A stretch of DNA of 6,321 nt, taken from positions 1 through 6,321 of the forward strand of contig JAISSC010000204.1 in assembly GCA_031273305.1 (NCBI GenBank), read 5' to 3'. The position numbers and the translations under genes were made by a program. Of the stretch, positions 5,690-6,321 are shown one piece after another. Under the pieces are notes generated by a model. It did not search any database. It was not told the DNA's origin and was given only the letters and a program-made list of their open reading frames with translations. The DNA comes from Flavobacteriaceae bacterium. GTDB lineage: Bacteria; Bacteroidota; Bacteroidia; Flavobacteriales; Weeksellaceae. How positions within the stretch are numbered: position 1 is the first letter of the stretch; each line of letters opens with the position of its first letter.

Positions 5690-5983
5690 ATGGAAATTGA
5701 TCTTTTACAAGGTTTAAATGAACAATTAAAGTATGTATGGGCTAATTATGGTTTGATAATTGCTCTGGTAATGATAGGATTTGGTTTGGGTTTTTTCTTT
5801 AAAGAGTATGTATCTGACAGAAATTACAAAAAGCAAATTGAGTTAAGAATTAAAGAGAAAGACGCTTACATTGGAGACCTTAAACAGTTGGTTTCAGAAC
5901 GAATATCAAAAGTTAGTGTAGAACAAAAAGATGTAACATTTTTTAATAAGTTGAAGAAATTCTTTAAAAGAAATAATATATGA
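5690..5983 (+). CDS. Small single-pass membrane protein of unknown function
   Basis: I do not recognise this 97-residue protein. Residues 1-20 are mildly acidic. One transmembrane helix follows at about 21-37, with a glycine-spaced end (G30, G32, G34) that could pack against another helix. Next comes a highly charged, probably helical segment (about 38-82) rich in Lys, Glu and Asp, compatible with a short coiled coil, and the basic tail FFNKLKKFFKR (84-94) could lie on a membrane surface. The charge pattern (KEY, DRNYKK just after the helix) suggests that the C-terminal part is cytoplasmic. The ATG at 5690 sits about 25 bases after a predicted transcription start. Counted GC is about 27%, clearly below rsmA. 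Its stop overlaps the next start as ATGA, so the two genes are probably coupled. Being a real gene is likely; its function is unknown. Confidence 0.7.
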   Translation: MEIDLLQGLNEQLKYVWANYGLIIALVMIGFGLGFFFKEYVSDRNYKKQIELRIKEKDAYIGDLKQLVSERISKVSVEQKDVTFFNKLKKFFKRNNI

Positions 5984-6321
5984 GTTTATTGTACATATCA
6001 ATATCATTCTTTTTTCTTTTTTTCATATTGTTTAGGTATTATAAGAGACAAAAAAAGTATTTGTTGGAAAAAGAATTAATATCTCACTATGATAAAATTG
6101 AATATTATTTTTTAAAAAATAATAGCCATTTTACTAATGAAGAAATCAAATTTTTGAAGATATTTAAAAGAATTGCTGTTAATCCTAACTTTCTGGATAT
6201 TCAAATATTAATGATTGGCAAGGATAATTCCGATAAAGAAAAATTGCGATCAGATAAAGAATGGTTTGACGCTATGATTGATAAACAACAAGATGAGTTT
6301 AAAAATATCTTAAATAATTTT
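5980..6321 (+). CDS. Partial CDS, membrane-anchored protein of unknown function (runs off the window)
   Basis: An open frame starts with ATG at 5980, overlapping the previous stop by four bases (ATGA), and continues for 114 codons to the window edge without a stop, so the 3' end is missing. The N-terminus is a hydrophobic anchor (about residues 3-18, LLYISISFFFLFFILF), followed by RYYKRQKK, which places the rest in the cytoplasm by the positive-inside rule. Beyond this is a soluble region rich in Lys, Glu, Asp and Asn, including HFTNEEIKFLKIFKRI (50-65) and a charged, probably helical stretch ending EFKNILNN. I recognise no domain or catalytic motif. GC over 6001-6321 is about 22%, the lowest in the window. 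A 22-base perfect palindrome lies within it at 6103-6124. The unbroken frame and the coupling to the upstream gene support it as real. Confidence 0.65.
   Translation, partial: MSLLYISISFFFLFFILFRYYKRQKKYLLEKELISHYDKIEYYFLKNNSHFTNEEIKFLKIFKRIAVNPNFLDIQILMIGKDNSDKEKLRSDKEWFDAMIDKQQDEFKNILNNF
6103..6124. repeat. 22-base perfect A/T palindrome inside the last gene
   Basis: The half-site TATTATTTTTT (6103-6113) is followed directly by its exact reverse complement (6114-6124). It falls within codons for YYFLKNN. There is no spacer, so a single-strand hairpin would need to open the centre. It may be a product of extreme AT bias. Confidence 0.5.

Overview
The window looks like chromosome from a low-GC member of the Bacteroidetes, most likely class Flavobacteriia. 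Three things point there. The gene string ftsX - DUF3098 - uppP is characteristic of that group. Several starts are preceded by the Bacteroidetes sigma-factor -7 element TAnnTTTG instead of a Shine-Dalgarno sequence. The protein types (S1/P1 nuclease, GltP-like symporter with an N-terminal extension) are common there. Genus cannot be fixed from this sequence alone.

Layout. 1-96: leader of the first gene with a TATATTTG element. 97-1494 (+): GltP/DctA-family symporter; its binding-site residues favour acidic amino acids. 1495-1836: 342-base gap holding a GC-rich block of about 100 bases that resembles the dispersed intergenic repeats of Bacteroidetes, plus several small hairpins and only weak promoter candidates. 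1837-2634 (+): secreted S1/P1-type zinc nuclease with all nine metal ligands. It converges on the minus-strand operon ftsX (4744-3845), DUF3098 (3818-3522) and uppP (3522-2701). That operon joins a cell-division ABC-transporter membrane subunit, a small two-helix membrane protein and the undecaprenyl-pyrophosphate phosphatase that recycles the peptidoglycan carrier lipid. rsmA (4832-5596, +) is divergent from ftsX across an 87-base AT-rich spacer and begins with TTG. 5690-5983 and 5980-6321 (+): two overlapping genes for small single-pass membrane proteins that I do not recognise; the second runs off the window.

The core part (transport, envelope, ribosome maturation, periplasmic nuclease) is ordinary. 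The right end is different. Counted GC falls to about 27% in the first small gene and about 22% over most of the second, against the mid to upper 30s in sampled parts of rsmA. The pair has its own well-formed promoter and an ATGA overlap. It is the best candidate here for an undescribed accessory module, but its function cannot be read from the sequence and its second gene is incomplete. No rRNA, tRNA, CRISPR array, transposase or phage gene was seen.
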